Assembly (NCBI GenBank): GCA_900549685.1
Contig: UROX01000118.1
Span: forward strand, 1-8,084
DNA length: 8,084 bases
Origin: an uncultured Alistipes sp.
Lineage (GTDB): Bacteria; Bacteroidota; Bacteroidia; Bacteroidales; Rikenellaceae
Direction of reading: 5' to 3'
Positions 1-6,783 of the stretch are shown here, one piece after another (position 1 is the first letter of the stretch; each line of letters opens with the position of its first letter). Position numbers and translations under genes: made by a program. Below the pieces are notes generated by a model. It did not search any database and was not told where the DNA came from. It saw nothing but the letters and a program-made list of their open reading frames with translations.

Positions 1-160
1 CTCATCCCGAAAACGATCGTTTCGACCAGCCGAATTCCACATCCGCGACCGGCCGCATATTGCTTTCCGCTTCCGGAGATCGCATCGCATTGCCGACCGA
101 CCAATACATGTGGCGAAGACCATCACTCCGCTCTTTCTTTCCCCCAGGTAAAGCCCCCAT

Positions 161-193
161 CAAAGAAACAACAAAGAAACAACAAAGAAACAG
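161..193. repeat. Three-copy 11-bp tandem repeat
   Basis: The unit CAAAGAAACAA occurs at 161-171 and 172-182, and a third copy at 183-193 differs only in its last base (G instead of A). It lies in the apparently non-coding region beyond the tonB terminator. It is short enough to be a slippage product, and I see no function in it. Confidence 0.85.
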
Positions 194-253
194 CTTCCAT
201 ATGAACGGTTTCGCGATTCTACCGCTCGAAATACCGACTAAAACGAATACCGA

Positions 254-300
254 GGCTTTTTTTCCGGATCGCGGCCTTCGGTTGCGGCCGAAAAGAAGCC
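254..300. repeat. Imperfect inverted repeat / potential hairpin
   Basis: Positions 254-264 can pair with 290-300 (11 pairs, one of them G-U if transcribed on the plus strand). After one bulged base (265), 266-267 pairs with 288-289. The loop is about 20 nt and contains further GGCC repeats. The T-run is in the left arm and the A-run in the right arm, so it lacks the U-tract after the stem that an intrinsic terminator needs on either strand. It may be a structured RNA element or have no function. Confidence 0.4.
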
Positions 301-399
301 CAAGAACAGATCGCCTCCCGTCTCAGCAAGAATGACATCCATGCGGGGAGATCCGTACCGCTTTGGATCGGCACATCGATGAATACAAACGATTCGGCC

Positions 400-438
400 A
401 AAAGAAAAGAGGCGACCGAGCATGTCGATCGCCTCTTT
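400..438 (-). terminator. Intrinsic terminator of the exbB-exbD-exbD-tonB operon
   Basis: On the minus strand, downstream of the tonB stop codon at 461, a perfect 10-bp stem is formed by 429-438 and 406-415 (AAAGAGGCGA pairing with TCGCCTCTTT) around a 13-nt loop. It is followed by a T-rich tail that reads TTTTCTTTT when the end of the stem is included. Its place about 22 nt past the stop codon, its orientation and its U-tract fit Rho-independent termination of the four-gene operon. Confidence 0.85.
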
Positions 439-460
439 ACGAAATCTATTTCCGGAACGA

Positions 461-1288
461 TTACTGCTGCATGAGCTTGAACCGGATAGGAGCCGTGAAG
501 TATACGGCCACGTTGTTACCGTTCTGTTTACCGGGGATCCATTTAGGCATGGACTTGATGACCCTTATAGCCTCTTCGTCCAAAGCCCGGTCTACGGGTG
601 AAAGCACTTCCACATCCTGAATATCACCGGTTTTCGATACGACGAAACGAACGACGACCATACCCTCGATACCGTTTTCCGCCGCGATGGCCGGATACTT
701 GATATTCTTGGCCAGATATTCCTGCATGGCCGCTTCACCGCCGGGGAACTGCGGCATCTGTTCTACCGCCACGAAAGGTGTTTCCACTTCTTCTTCGACG
801 GGCTCGTCCATAGCCACCTCACGTACATCGGCGACGTCCAGACCGTTGAGTTCGTCGGTACCTTTCACGTCGGCGATAGAGACCGCCATTTTCGAGTTGG
901 TCAGTTCGTCCTGCGTCTTGATCTCCTCTTCTTCGGCCACTTCCTCGTCTTTCTTAATGACGGGAGCAGTGAACTTGATAGAACTCTTCAAAGGAGGAGG
1001 GGGCGGAGCGTCGATCTTCTTTATCTCGTCGTTGTTCTTCACTTCGGCCTGCTTGAGGTCGGTCAGTTCAGTCACTTCGGTCACTTTTTCGACCGTCTTT
1101 TTCGGAGTAACGAAACGAATCAATGTCGGCAGGCAAATGACAAGGATCGCGAGGAGCGTCACCAACAACATGGCCTTGTTGTGCCGTGCAGCCGAGTCGC
1201 TACGCATAGCGAATGCGCCGAACGCCTTGTTTTTGCCGTCAAAAACTAATTCGCACCATTGCTTCGAATTCAAATCAAGATTACTCAT
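461..1288 (-). CDS. tonB: TonB family energy transducer
   Basis: This is a 275-residue TonB protein, which carries energy from the inner-membrane ExbB/ExbD motor across the periplasm to TonB-dependent outer-membrane receptors. The N-terminal cytoplasmic part (about 1-38) has the Bacteroidota-type W-x2-LVFDGKNKAFGAF pattern. One transmembrane helix follows (about 39-60). The periplasmic linker is Glu/Lys-rich and includes a short proline run (PPPPP at 95-99) and acidic runs near 115-122 and 162-169. The C-terminal TonB domain (about 172-275) has the typical MPQFPGG start, a YPxxAxxxGIxG segment (198-209), VxRFVVxKxGxI (213-223) and a final PxRFKL strand. It is the last gene of the operon, 25 nt after the second exbD, and is followed by a strong terminator. 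The ATG at 1288 puts the N-terminal motif and membrane helix at their usual distances. The receptors it serves are not in the window. Confidence 0.95.
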   Translation of the reverse strand: MSNLDLNSKQWCELVFDGKNKAFGAFAMRSDSAARHNKAMLLVTLLAILVICLPTLIRFVTPKKTVEKVTEVTELTDLKQAEVKNNDEIKKIDAPPPPPLKSSIKFTAPVIKKDEEVAEEEEIKTQDELTNSKMAVSIADVKGTDELNGLDVADVREVAMDEPVEEEVETPFVAVEQMPQFPGGEAAMQEYLAKNIKYPAIAAENGIEGMVVVRFVVSKTGDIQDVEVLSPVDRALDEEAIRVIKSMPKWIPGKQNGNNVAVYFTAPIRFKLMQQ

Positions 1289-1313
1289 TTCTTTTCGATT
1301 TAATGTGAATTAG

Positions 1314-1952
1314 TTATCTATCGATATTGTTCGTCAGTTCTCCGGCTTTTTCGAGATTTTCCAGAAGGAATTCGTCTCCTTCGGTAATATCCACGATAGC
1401 ATATTTGCTGATGTTGCAAATCTGCATTTCATCCAGAGCGTCGATCAGATTCTTGTAGCTCGATTTGTCGGTTCCCTTGATCATCACGACGGGAGCGGCC
1501 TTGTCTTTCTTGATTTCGGCTGCTTCGGTCTTGAACTGATCTTCGGTGATCTTTTCGTCGAGCATCTGTTTCTTCAGATCGTTGATCTTTTCCACCACGT
1601 CCCTGTTACGGTCCAGCAGCACCGCACGGAGTCCGTCGGCCTGATAGGTCGTTTCTTTCAGAGAAGTATAGTCTTCGTAATTGGGCGTACCGAAATAGTA
1701 ATAGACCTTATCGTCTCCTCCCAACAGGATAGTGATGGCGCGCGATTCCTGTACCTTCGTCTGCTCTTCCTCCGATACTTTATCGTTGGTCGGCATACTG
1801 ATCTCCATCGTCTGAGGCTTACTCAGCGAGGTACAGAGCATGAAGAAAGTGATAAGCAGCATGTTCATGTCCACCATCGGGGTGAAATCGACCCGGACGG
1901 TAAACTTCTTCTGCTTACTGCCTCCCTTGCTACTTTCTTGTATTTCAGCCAT
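1314..1952 (-). CDS. exbD: ExbD/TolR-family biopolymer transporter (distal copy)
   Basis: This is an inner-membrane proton-channel subunit that works with ExbB to power TonB. A short basic cytoplasmic N-terminus (1-22) leads into one transmembrane helix (about 23-43) with the sequence VDFTPMVDMNMLLITFFML. Asp28 lies where the essential proton-carrying Asp25 of E. coli ExbD lies. The rest is a periplasmic domain. At 212 residues it is well above the roughly 140 residues of E. coli ExbD. The extra length appears to sit around residues 85-150, a charged, probably helical stretch, ahead of a conserved-looking VVMIKGTDKSSYKNLIDALDE segment (about 155-175). It is the third gene of the operon, 23 nt after the other exbD and 25 nt before tonB. 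The two copies are clearly different in sequence, so this is not a recent duplication. Confidence 0.93.
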   Translation of the reverse strand: MAEIQESSKGGSKQKKFTVRVDFTPMVDMNMLLITFFMLCTSLSKPQTMEISMPTNDKVSEEEQTKVQESRAITILLGGDDKVYYYFGTPNYEDYTSLKETTYQADGLRAVLLDRNRDVVEKINDLKKQMLDEKITEDQFKTEAAEIKKDKAAPVVMIKGTDKSSYKNLIDALDEMQICNISKYAIVDITEGDEFLLENLEKAGELTNNIDR

Positions 1953-1975
1953 AGTTCGATTATTGTGTTATGCGT

Positions 1976-2587
1976 CTATTCTTCATCGGTCGAAATCGAC
2001 TTCAACGAGGTGATCAGGTTATAACGGTTCTCCCGGATATCCTGAAGCGACGTCATGATTGTTTTGATTTTGGGATACGGCGTCGTCTGGTCGGCCTTGA
2101 TCGCAATACGCAGATCGCGGTTCTGCAGACGGGCGTTTCTCACCCAGCTCTTGAACTGGTTGTCCGTACTGTCCGTCGGAATACCCAAATCCTTGAGGGT
2201 CGCATCCTGCTCGTCCTCGCTCAAAGCCAGAAACGCTTTCATCTGGGCGATGGGCACTCCGAACGAGTTGGCCAGTTTGAACTTGTTCTTTTCCTCGGGC
2301 GTAAACTCTATTCCGTATTCCTCGCCTACCTTTTCAAGCACTGCCACCCGGTCTTCCTGTTTGTCGAAACCCATGAAGACTTTGCCGTCGGGATCGATCA
2401 GAATCTGAAGGATGTCCGTTTCGGGTATCTTGATTTCCGACACGGAACCCGGCGTCGAGACGGTCACGGGTTCCTTCTGGATGAAGGTCGAAGTAAGCAT
2501 GAAGAAGGTAAGCAAAAGTACGGTCACATCACTCATCGCGGTCATATCGATGAATGTGCTCTTCCTTTTTACTTTTACTTTAGCCAT
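1976..2587 (-). CDS. exbD: ExbD/TolR-family biopolymer transporter (proximal copy)
   Basis: This is the second ExbD-type subunit of the motor. The 203-residue protein has a very basic N-terminus (MAKVKVKRK) and one membrane helix (about 12-36, TFIDMTAMSDVTVLLLTFFM), with Asp20 in the position of the conserved channel aspartate. The periplasmic part carries an IDPDGKV turn (64-70) and a late LRIAIKADQTTPYPKIKTIM segment (about 159-178) typical of the ExbD C-terminal fold. Between them (about 75-155) is a longer insertion than in proteobacterial ExbD. The gene starts 20 nt after exbB. The immediate exbB-exbD spacing suggests that this copy partners ExbB directly; whether both ExbD types enter one complex cannot be read from the sequence. 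Confidence 0.93.
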   Translation of the reverse strand: MAKVKVKRKSTFIDMTAMSDVTVLLLTFFMLTSTFIQKEPVTVSTPGSVSEIKIPETDILQILIDPDGKVFMGFDKQEDRVAVLEKVGEEYGIEFTPEEKNKFKLANSFGVPIAQMKAFLALSEDEQDATLKDLGIPTDSTDNQFKSWVRNARLQNRDLRIAIKADQTTPYPKIKTIMTSLQDIRENRYNLITSLKSISTDEE

Positions 2588-2607
2588 AGCGAGAATCGTT
2601 TAGAGGA

Positions 2608-3420
2608 TTATTTGTGCGTTGCAGCGTAAGTCTGAACAATGGTAAATCCTACTTCATCGATGCTATAGGTAAGTTTGTCGATTTTGCTGGTGAAATAGTT
2701 GTAAGAAATAACGGCCAGAGCACCGGTTGCGATACCGAAGGCGGTGTTGATAAGGGCCTCGGAAATACCGGTAGACAGAGCCACGGAGTCGGGAGAACCG
2801 GCGTTGGCCAGAGCGGCGAACGACTTGATCATACCCATCACAGTTCCGAGCAGACCGGTCAGCGTACCCAGCGTGGTCATCGTGGCGATCACCACCAGAT
2901 TCTGTTCCAGCGAGGGGAGCTCCAGCGCGGTAGCTTCGTCCAGTTCTTTCTGGATGTTCATCAGTTTCTGGTCTTTGGCGAGCGTGGTGTCTTTTTCCAT
3001 TTCTGCATATTTGGTCAGAGCGGAATAAACGACGCTGGCTACGGAACCTTTCTGTTTAACGCACAGTTCGCGAGCTTTTTCCACTTCGCCTGCGTTGAGG
3101 GCTTCCTTCACGTTTTTCACGAATTTCACAACGTTGCCTTTACCTTTGGCTTTGCCGATAGCGAAGGCACGTTCGATACTGAGAACGAGCACGGTGAGCA
3201 ACAGGGTCTGCAGCACGGGCACGATCACGCCACCTTTATAAATGGTACCCAGCATGTTGCCCGGCAGCGGGTGGTTGTTGGGGTCGTTGTTCATAAAGTT
3301 TTCGGGGGCTCCCAGAACGAAGTTGAAGATGCAAAGGGCCAGAATGAAGCAGCATACGATAACCAGAAATGCCGACTTAATGCCTCTTGCCTGTTTGAAG
3401 TTTACTGACTTGGCTTCCAT
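2608..3420 (-). CDS. exbB: ExbB/TolQ/MotA-family proton channel protein
   Basis: This 270-residue protein is the multi-helix inner-membrane subunit that forms the proton channel with ExbD. Hydrophobic segments are seen at about 16-37, 62-82, 174-198 and 220-242. E. coli ExbB has three helices, and the additional N-terminal one is common in Bacteroidota members. The region between the second and third segments (about 85-170) is the charged cytoplasmic domain. The MotA/TolQ/ExbB signature is clear in the stretch beginning LEQNLVVIATMTTLGTLTGLLG (from 171) and in SEALINTAFGIATGALAVI (220-238), where Thr226 lies near the conserved channel threonine. It is the first gene of the minus-strand operon. 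The ATG at 3420 is preceded by an AT-rich leader without a Shine-Dalgarno site, as is usual in this phylum. Confidence 0.94.
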   Translation of the reverse strand: MEAKSVNFKQARGIKSAFLVIVCCFILALCIFNFVLGAPENFMNNDPNNHPLPGNMLGTIYKGGVIVPVLQTLLLTVLVLSIERAFAIGKAKGKGNVVKFVKNVKEALNAGEVEKARELCVKQKGSVASVVYSALTKYAEMEKDTTLAKDQKLMNIQKELDEATALELPSLEQNLVVIATMTTLGTLTGLLGTVMGMIKSFAALANAGSPDSVALSTGISEALINTAFGIATGALAVISYNYFTSKIDKLTYSIDEVGFTIVQTYAATHK

Positions 3421-3646
3421 AATAAAATAGTTTTGAGTTTTGGTTTTTAAAAAGTTTATGTGTTAATAAATTATTAGGTACTCCGTCTTCCGTGATCGGC
3501 CGGTCCGCTCGCACAACAAGCGTCCACGGCCCTGCGTTTCTATCGGGAAGCGTTCCGGGCATTCCGTACGGCTCCGGCTCTTTTCAAACGAGCCGACCGC
3601 TACGCGGACAAGCACAATTTACCCCTCGATTTTCCACACAGCAGTC

Positions 3647-3678
3647 CAAATGTATTAATTATTTTCGTACCGCCCAAA
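3647..3678 (-). promoter_or_regulatory. Bacteroidota-type promoter for the exbB operon
   Basis: Read on the minus strand, a TTTG (3678-3675) is followed after 20 nt by TACATTTG (3654-3647). This matches the -33 TTTG / -7 TAnnTTTG promoter described for Bacteroides, at about the usual spacing. Transcription would begin near 3640 and give exbB a 5' leader of about 220 nt. The match is by eye only, and a closer promoter in the AT-rich stretch next to exbB is possible. Confidence 0.55.
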
Positions 3679-3919
3679 AAAACGCATTCTTTTTTACGCC
3701 CTCTCCGTTCGATTCTGCGACACAACATACTGATAAACAACTGTATCGAAAAACAAAAAAACGCATCTGTCCCATCCGCCTCACAGGCTCCCCAGAGACG
3801 CTCGCTTCCCTTCCGCCCCACCCTCGACGTCCCGGGTCCGGTGCCCGTACGGAATTCATCGCAGGACGTCGCTGCGGGAAATATCGCCAGGACAGACGCA
3901 CTTTTACGACAAAAATTCG

Positions 3920-3927
3920 TATCTTGC
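3920..3927 (+). promoter_or_regulatory. Possible -7 element of the reductase operon
   Basis: TATCTTGC at 3920-3927, in the context TTCGTATCTTGC, resembles the Bacteroidota -7 box (TAnnTTTG) with two mismatches. It lies about 60 nt before the ATG at 3988. I do not see a TTTG at the right upstream distance; the nearest T-run (3902-3905) is too close. This is a weak candidate, listed because its place suits the operon start. Confidence 0.25.
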
Positions 3928-3987
3928 TTTCGTTTTTCGATTACCGCGGTCCGCCGCTTCGACTATTTTTCCGACAAATATCGTCTT

Positions 3988-4752
3988 ATGAGCGAAAGAT
4001 TCGATTTGTTTCTGGGCATCATGCTGGCTGCCGCCGCCGTCGTGTTCGTCGCCCTTTATTTCGTCAGGGCGGGATACGGCATGCTGCGGGACGGCAAATG
4101 GGGGCCCCAGATCGACAACCGCAAGGGGTGGGTCCTGATGGAAGCGCCCGTATTCGTGGCCATGACCGTACTGTGGCTGTGTTCCGACCGGAGGACCGAC
4201 ACGGTCTGCCTCGTCTTTTTCGGGCTGTTCCAGCTCCACTACCTGAACCGGTCGTTCGTCTATCCGTTTCTCATCAAGGGGAAAAGCACGATGCCGCTGG
4301 GTATCGTCGCGATGGGCGTCGTATTCAACGTGCTGAACGCCTGCATGCAGGGAGGATGGATCTTTTATTTCGCACCGGAAGGCTATTACACCCCGGAGTG
4401 GCTCACGTCGCCCCAGTTCATCGTGGGCACGGTCGTCTTCTTCGCCGGGATGGCCATCAACCTCCATTCGGACCATATCATCCGCAACCTGCGCAAGCCG
4501 GGCGACACGGGCCATTACCTGCCCCGGGGAGGCATGTTCCGCTACGTGACCTCGGCCAACTACTTCGGCGAGATCGTCGAATGGACCGGATTCGCTATCC
4601 TCACGTGGTCGGCCTCGGGAGCCGTCTTCGCGCTGTGGACGTTCGCCAACCTCGTGCCGAGGGCAGACGCGATCTACAAGCGGTACCACAAAATGTTCGG
4701 CGAAGAACTGGCCCGCGAACCGCGCAAACGCATCATACCCTTTATATATTGA
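3988..4752 (+). CDS. Steroid 5-alpha-reductase family membrane enzyme (5AR-like)
   Basis: This is a 254-residue integral membrane protein of the 3-oxo-5-alpha-steroid 4-dehydrogenase family, which reduces the C4-C5 double bond of 3-oxo-delta4 steroids with NADPH. About five to seven hydrophobic segments are seen, the first at about 7-28. Family motifs present are MEAP with Glu52 (matching Glu57 of human SRD5A2), HYLNRSFVYPF (84-94), NLHSDHIIRNLRKPGDTG (158-175), LPRGGMFRYVTSANYFGEIVEW (178-199), RADAIYKRYH (225-234) and a C-terminal RKRIIPFIY. Length and motif order are close to the animal enzymes. An in-frame upstream ATG exists (3841), but 3988 places the first membrane helix at the N-terminus as in homologues. 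It is the first gene of the cassette, 4 nt before the flavin reductase. In gut Bacteroidota, proteins of this kind paired with a BaiCD-like reductase are reported to make allo (5-alpha) bile acids. A bile-acid or steroid substrate is inferred from that context. The family call is firm, the substrate is not. Confidence 0.88.
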   Translation: MSERFDLFLGIMLAAAAVVFVALYFVRAGYGMLRDGKWGPQIDNRKGWVLMEAPVFVAMTVLWLCSDRRTDTVCLVFFGLFQLHYLNRSFVYPFLIKGKSTMPLGIVAMGVVFNVLNACMQGGWIFYFAPEGYYTPEWLTSPQFIVGTVVFFAGMAINLHSDHIIRNLRKPGDTGHYLPRGGMFRYVTSANYFGEIVEWTGFAILTWSASGAVFALWTFANLVPRADAIYKRYHKMFGEELAREPRKRIIPFIY

Positions 4753-4756
4753 CGCC

Positions 4757-5980
4757 ATGAAAGAATCCTTGTTGTTCACTCCGGCCTCGATCGGGCCGCT
4801 CACGCTGCGCAACCGCACGATACGGGCCGCCGCATTCGAAGGTATGTGCGAGGGCAATTCGCCGACCGATCTGCTGTACGACTACCACCGCAGCGTGGCG
4901 GCCGGCGGCATCGGAATGACCACGCTGGCCTATGCTTCGGTCACGCGGAACGGTCTGTCGTTTCCCCACCAGTTGTGGCTGCGGCCGGAAATCGTTCCCG
5001 GTCTGCGCCGCATCACCGACGCGATCCATAAAGAAGGCGCGGCCGCCAGCATCCAGATCGGCCACTGCGGCAACATGTCGCACCGCGCCATTTGCGGCTG
5101 CACGCCCGTGTCCGCCTCGTCGGGCTTCAACATCTACTCGCCTACGCTGGTCCGCGGACTGCGCAAAAGCGAAATCAGGGAAATCGCCGAAGCGTTCGGC
5201 ACGGCCGTGAATCTGGCCCGGGAAGCGGGGTTCGACGCCGTGGAAGTCCATGCAGGACACGGTTATCTCATCAGCCAGTTCCTGTCGCCCTACACCAACC
5301 GGCGCCGGGACGAATACGGAGGCTCGCTCGAAAACCGCATGCGCTTTATGAAGATGTGCATGGCCGAAGCCATGACAGCAGCCAAGGGCGACATGGCCGT
5401 ACTGGTGAAGACCAACACGCGGGACGGTTTCAAGGGCGGACTCGAAATCGACGACTGCATCGAAGTGGCCCGCAACCTGGAACAGTGCGGAGCACATGCG
5501 CTGGTACTCAGCGGCGGCTTCGTCAGCAAGGCACCGATGTACGTCATGCGGGGCCGTATGCCCATCCGCTCGATGACCTATTACATGAAACAGCTCTGGC
5601 TCAAGGCCGGCGTCCGGATGGCCGGAAGGCTGATGATTCCGGACGAACCCTTCCGCGAAGCCTATTTCTACGAAGATTCGCTGAAATTCCGGCAGGCGCT
5701 GAAACTGCCGCTGGTCTATGTCGGCGGACTGGTGTCACGCGAAAAGATCGACATGGTCCTCGACAACGGATTCGAGTTCGCAGCGATGGCCCGTGCCCTC
5801 ATCAACGAACCCGATTTCGTGAACCGGATGCGGGACGAAGGCGAGCTGCGGTGCGGATGCGATCACACGAATTACTGCATCGCCCGGATGTACTCGATCG
5901 AGATGGCCTGCCACCGGCATGTGAAGGACCTTCCGCCCTGCATAAAACGCGAAATAGACAAAGAACTCACCCGACGATGA
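4757..5980 (+). CDS. NADH:flavin oxidoreductase, BaiCD/old-yellow-enzyme type (5BR-like)
   Basis: This 407-residue, probably cytoplasmic FMN-dependent ene-reductase has a TIM-barrel fold. Visible family features are LTLRNR (15-20), QIGHCG (100-105), HAGHGYLISQFLSPYTNRR (165-183) with Tyr170 in the place of the catalytic Tyr166 of E. coli FadH, DEYGGSLENRMRF (185-197), YVGG (321-324, FMN phosphate region) and MARALINEPDF (344-354). The C-terminus is Cys-rich (366, 368, 374, 385, 395). It resembles the Fe-S cluster segment of FadH/BaiCD relatives, but the usual CxHCNxC reads CDHTNYC, with Thr371 where a cysteine is expected. The FAD/NAD(P)-binding C-terminal half of BaiCD/FadH (640-680 aa) is absent, so electrons must come directly from NAD(P)H or from a partner. 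Beside a 5-alpha-reductase-like gene, the best functional guess is the matching 3-oxo-delta4-steroid 5-beta-reductase. Other enone substrates remain possible. Confidence 0.85.
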   Translation: MKESLLFTPASIGPLTLRNRTIRAAAFEGMCEGNSPTDLLYDYHRSVAAGGIGMTTLAYASVTRNGLSFPHQLWLRPEIVPGLRRITDAIHKEGAAASIQIGHCGNMSHRAICGCTPVSASSGFNIYSPTLVRGLRKSEIREIAEAFGTAVNLAREAGFDAVEVHAGHGYLISQFLSPYTNRRRDEYGGSLENRMRFMKMCMAEAMTAAKGDMAVLVKTNTRDGFKGGLEIDDCIEVARNLEQCGAHALVLSGGFVSKAPMYVMRGRMPIRSMTYYMKQLWLKAGVRMAGRLMIPDEPFREAYFYEDSLKFRQALKLPLVYVGGLVSREKIDMVLDNGFEFAAMARALINEPDFVNRMRDEGELRCGCDHTNYCIARMYSIEMACHRHVKDLPPCIKREIDKELTRR

Positions 5981-6783
5981 AACACACGGACCTCTCCCAT
6001 CTGACCGCTCTGGTGACCGGCGCCAGTTCCGGCATAGGCTACCAATATGCCCGCCAGTTGGCCGAGCGGGGCTGCGATCTGGTGATCGTCAGCAACGAAA
6101 AGGAAAAGATAGCGGAGACCGGCGAAGAACTCCGCGCAGCATACGGCATCGAGACGACGGCCCTGTACCGCGATCTGGCACAGAAAGACGCCGCACGGGA
6201 ATTGTTCGCCTATTGCGAGGAACACGGCCTCGCCATCGACATTCTGATCAACAACGCAGGCGTGTTCTTTTTCAACGATCTGACCCGCGCCGACGTGCGC
6301 CGGGTAGAGGTGATGCTCGACCTGCACGTGCGGACGACGACGCTACTGTGCCGCTATTTCGGCGAGGCAATGAAACGGCGAGGCAGAGGATATATCCTCA
6401 ATATGTCGTCGATGTCGGCATGGATGCCCTACCCCGGCATCGCGCTTTACGCCGCCTCCAAAAGTTTCCTCAAACAGCTCTCCGCAGCCCTGCACGACGA
6501 ACTGCTCGACCACGGGGTCTCGGTCACGGCCGTCTGTCCGGGAGCCGTGGCCACCGACCTGTACGATCTGAGCGACCGGTACCGCCGGCTCGCCATGCGG
6601 CTCGGCATTATGATGAGTCCGCAGAAACTGGCCCGGAAAGGGCTTCGTGCAATGTTCGCCCGCAAAAAACGCATCGTTCCCGGAGCGATCAACCATATCT
6701 TCATTCCCCTTACGGGTCTACTGCCCTCCCCGCTGGTTCGTCTCATCAAACGAAAAGCTAAATTCTACCGATATGGCGACTAA
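5977..6783 (+). CDS. Short-chain dehydrogenase/reductase, possible hydroxysteroid dehydrogenase
   Basis: This is a 268-residue classical SDR. It has the nucleotide-binding TGASSGIG motif (14-21), NNAG (92-95), a likely catalytic Ser145 in NMSSMS, YAASK with Tyr158 and Lys162, and PGAVATD (188-194). The position that normally holds the Asn of the N-S-Y-K tetrad (in the helix after NNAG, segment LDLHVRTTTLL) appears to be His117. The C-terminus has an unusual hydrophobic then basic tail (about 241-262, IFIPLTGLLPSPL followed by VRLIKRK) that could touch the membrane. The ATG overlaps the stop of the preceding gene (ATGA at 5977-5980), which indicates translational coupling and fixes the start; the longer open frame upstream is antisense-like shadow reading. 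The context suggests oxidation or reduction at the steroid 3-position (a 3-alpha- or 3-beta-HSDH). Stereospecificity and coenzyme cannot be decided from sequence. Confidence 0.85.
   Translation: MKHTDLSHLTALVTGASSGIGYQYARQLAERGCDLVIVSNEKEKIAETGEELRAAYGIETTALYRDLAQKDAARELFAYCEEHGLAIDILINNAGVFFFNDLTRADVRRVEVMLDLHVRTTTLLCRYFGEAMKRRGRGYILNMSSMSAWMPYPGIALYAASKSFLKQLSAALHDELLDHGVSVTAVCPGAVATDLYDLSDRYRRLAMRLGIMMSPQKLARKGLRAMFARKKRIVPGAINHIFIPLTGLLPSPLVRLIKRKAKFYRYGD

Larger units (their letters stand above)
1..399. other. Non-coding stretch left of the tonB terminator
   Basis: I see no gene that I can support here. Several frames stay open for short distances because the DNA is GC-rich, but their translations are rich in Arg/Pro/Ser and lack any recognisable domain or membrane pattern. 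Some frames are still open at the left edge, so a few terminal codons of a neighbouring gene cannot be excluded. The only structure seen is the 11-bp tandem repeat (161-193) and an imperfect inverted repeat (254-300), both listed separately. Confidence 0.5.
3421..3987. other. Divergent intergenic region between exbB and the reductase operon
   Basis: This 567-bp stretch separates the minus-strand exbB operon from the plus-strand reductase operon. It is very AT-rich next to exbB (about 3421-3480), consistent with an unstructured leader. A small inverted repeat (3575-3580 with 3590-3595, CGGCTC/GAGCCG, 9-nt loop) would lie in the exbB 5' leader. Candidate promoters for each direction are listed separately. 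I see no convincing coding region: the frames that stay open have atypical compositions and no known motifs. Confidence 0.6.

Noticed and set aside
60..335. 91-codon plus-strand frame in the left flank
   Set aside because: It has no motif, runs through the 11-bp repeat, and has a composition like translated non-coding DNA.
687..1313. Plus-strand open frame of 208 codons opposite tonB
   Set aside because: It is Ser/Thr-rich and mirrors the codon pattern of tonB. The minus-strand TonB domain is unmistakable.
3428..3435. Plus-strand TAGTTTTG matching the TAnnTTTG promoter box
   Set aside because: There is no good TTTG at the expected upstream distance. It would start inside the exbB leader region and give the reductase operon a leader of about 550 nt.
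3492..4760. Long open plus-strand frame of 422 codons across the intergenic region and the 5AR-like gene
   Set aside because: It overlaps the 5AR-like gene in another frame. Its translation is Arg/Pro/Gly-rich with no domain or membrane pattern, as expected for a shadow of a GC-rich gene.
4742..5497. Antisense open frame of 251 codons opposite the flavin reductase
   Set aside because: The sense strand carries clear old-yellow-enzyme motifs; the antisense product has no recognisable features.
5092..5976. In-frame upstream extension of the first SDR (start at 5092)
   Set aside because: The extension lies inside the flavin reductase gene in another frame and is Arg-rich junk. The ATGA overlap at 5977 gives a start directly before the Rossmann motif.
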